Part shown: piece after piece, positions 63,053 to 64,000 of the stretch
Layout of the letters: every line of letters begins with the position of its first letter
How positions within the stretch are numbered: the first letter of the stretch is position 1
Source: Paenibacillus sp. TCA20
Lineage (GTDB): Bacteria; Bacillota; Bacilli; Paenibacillales; Paenibacillaceae
NCBI RefSeq assembly: GCF_000732325.1
Contig: NZ_BBIW01000006.1
Coordinates: 248,001-312,000 of the forward strand
DNA length: 64,000 bases
Direction: 5' to 3'
The notes under the pieces: generated by a model
Seen by the model: the letters and a program-made list of their open reading frames with translations, nothing else
Databases searched by the model: none
Told to the model about the DNA's origin: nothing
Program-made: the position numbers and the translations under genes

Positions 63053-63838
63053 TTACCGCTCCCCCATTCTTCGGACCTTGATTCCCTGTATGTCAAAAGC
63101 CTCCCTTAATTGCAAAGCATGCTCGATTGCCTCCGGTGTGTCGCCATGAATACATAATGTGTCAGCCTTGATCTTAATGGGGGTTCCTTCCCGTGAAATG
63201 ACTTCCCCGGATTGTATCATCCGCAGTGCCTGCCGCACACAAGTGGAAGAATCGTGAATGACTGCTCCCTTAATATGCCTCGGGGTCAACGTCCCCCCCG
63301 CTTCATAGGTACGGTCAGCAAAGACCTCACTCGCTGTTCTGATACCGACTTCCTCTGCGGTATGAATGGAATGGCTTCCTGCCAGCCCGAACAGAATCAG
63401 ACTCGAATCCACACGATACACCGCTTCCGCAATGGCTCTTGCGATCGGTTCCCGCTCAGCGGCCATATTGTACAGCGCTCCATGAGGCTTCACATGAGAC
63501 AGTACGGCACCTTCTGCCTTAGCAATCGCAGTCAGCGCACCGATCTGGTACAAGGTCAGCTCGTATACCTCCTGAGGCGTCACTGCCATTTCTCTTCTGC
63601 CAAAGCCGATGAGATCCGGCAGACCTGGGTGCGCCCCAATTGCAACTCCATGAGCTAATGCCAGTTGAACAGCCTCTCTCATCTTCCCTGGGTCCCCCGC
63701 ATGATAGCCGCAGGCAATGTTTGCGCTCGTTATGTATTTCATGATCTGGGCATCAGAGGATGAAGGATACACTCCATATCCCTCCCCCAGATCGCAATTA
63801 AGATCAATTCGGAATTCACGTGCTGGTTGGTTACTCAT
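63053..63838 (-). CDS. pxpA: 5-oxoprolinase subunit A (LamB/YcsF family)
   Basis: 261 residues. FRIDLNCDLGEGYGVYPSSSDAQIMKYI and ANIACGYHAGDP are the family signature; HVKPHGALYNMAAE and LCIHGDTPEAIEHA lie further on. First gene of pxpABC. AGGAGG is 12 bases before the ATG at 63838; a TTG at 63844 has six-base spacing and is an alternative start. Together the three subunits recycle or use pyroglutamate as a carbon and nitrogen source. Confidence 0.95.
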   Translation of the reverse strand: MSNQPAREFRIDLNCDLGEGYGVYPSSSDAQIMKYITSANIACGYHAGDPGKMREAVQLALAHGVAIGAHPGLPDLIGFGRREMAVTPQEVYELTLYQIGALTAIAKAEGAVLSHVKPHGALYNMAAEREPIARAIAEAVYRVDSSLILFGLAGSHSIHTAEEVGIRTASEVFADRTYEAGGTLTPRHIKGAVIHDSSTCVRQALRMIQSGEVISREGTPIKIKADTLCIHGDTPEAIEHALQLREAFDIQGIKVRRMGER

Positions 63839-64000
63839 ACACAAATACAGCCTCCTGACACGAAATCAATTTCCTTCTCATTACTTTGATTCATCATATC
63901 AAATTAGGGCGTACATGGCTCTACAAGCATCTTTATTTTGATTTCGAGAGAATTAGCAGTACACTAGAAGAGAACCATTTTTACCAGGCAGGAATAAGGA
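63839..64000. other. Upstream region of pxpABC, cut by the window end
   Basis: Minus strand has TATGAT about 50 bases before the start; no convincing -35 found. No gene starts visible on the plus strand before the window ends. Confidence 0.4.

Overview
The window reads as low-to-mid GC Gram-positive (Firmicutes) chromosome, most probably from a Paenibacillus or close relative. Pointers are strong AGGAGG-type ribosome binding sites with frequent GTG and TTG starts, a T-box ahead of proS, a preQ1 riboswitch ahead of the queuosine genes, catabolite-repression (cre) sites, a YesM/YesN-like sensor pair, an SLH-domain exoprotein and a YqkE homologue. I see no rRNA, tRNA, prophage, transposase or CRISPR array. 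All homology calls are from reading translated sequence; no database search was possible.

Layout. 1-6.9 kb: 3' end of a secreted 5'-nucleotidase with a LysM domain; T-box-controlled proS; a KapD-like exonuclease; a WYL regulator; an unknown gene. 7-12 kb: small proteins, an AIM24 protein, then preQ1 riboswitch, tandem terminators and queC-queD-queE-(two ~100-bp repeats)-queF. 12-19.6 kb: MFS exporter, AraC-type regulator with divergent quinone reductase, EcsC-like protein, flavohemoglobin hmp with an FNR-type box, a convergent Crp/Fnr regulator and an SLH protein. 19.8-26.6 kb: a heterodimeric ABC exporter behind a possible attenuator, then an orphan locus with a WXG100-like protein ending in a glycine-zipper membrane segment, a small membrane protein, a truncated copy of that protein, and a protein resembling EspG chaperones.

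26.6-31.6 kb: one minus-strand operon of MarR regulator, cytoplasmic aryl-sulfotransferase-like protein and sulfonate/taurine-type ABC importer, with a ~270-nt leader. 31.7-36.1 kb: zinc-ribbon protein, ~238-bp tandem repeats, GH51 arabinofuranosidase with a divergent ArsR-type regulator, and an SH3-NlpC/P60 cell-wall hydrolase with a structured leader. 36.5-44.7 kb: a sugar uptake unit (ChvE/GguA/GguB type) next to a three-component sensor (binding-protein-like sensor, histidine kinase, AraC-type response regulator). It resembles the araPST-araEGH arrangement known from Geobacillus and fits the nearby arabinofuranosidase.

44.8-59.8 kb: nitroreductase, acyltransferase, secreted repeat protein, 7TM sensor kinase, small hypothetical and membrane proteins, lipoprotein cyclophilin, YqkE homologue, SDR, YwaF-like membrane protein, a MarR regulator with palindromic operators beside a ring-cleaving dioxygenase (MhqR/MhqO type), aspartase, proline dehydrogenase and a frameshifted lipoprotein gene. 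60-64 kb: an AbrB-family membrane protein convergent with pxpA-pxpB-pxpC (5-oxoprolinase).

Most promising for new biology: the WXG100/EspG-like locus at 23.7-26.3 kb, the leader of the aryl-sulfotransferase operon, the structured leader of the NlpC/P60 gene, and the repeat families at 11.2, 32.1 and 58.8 kb.
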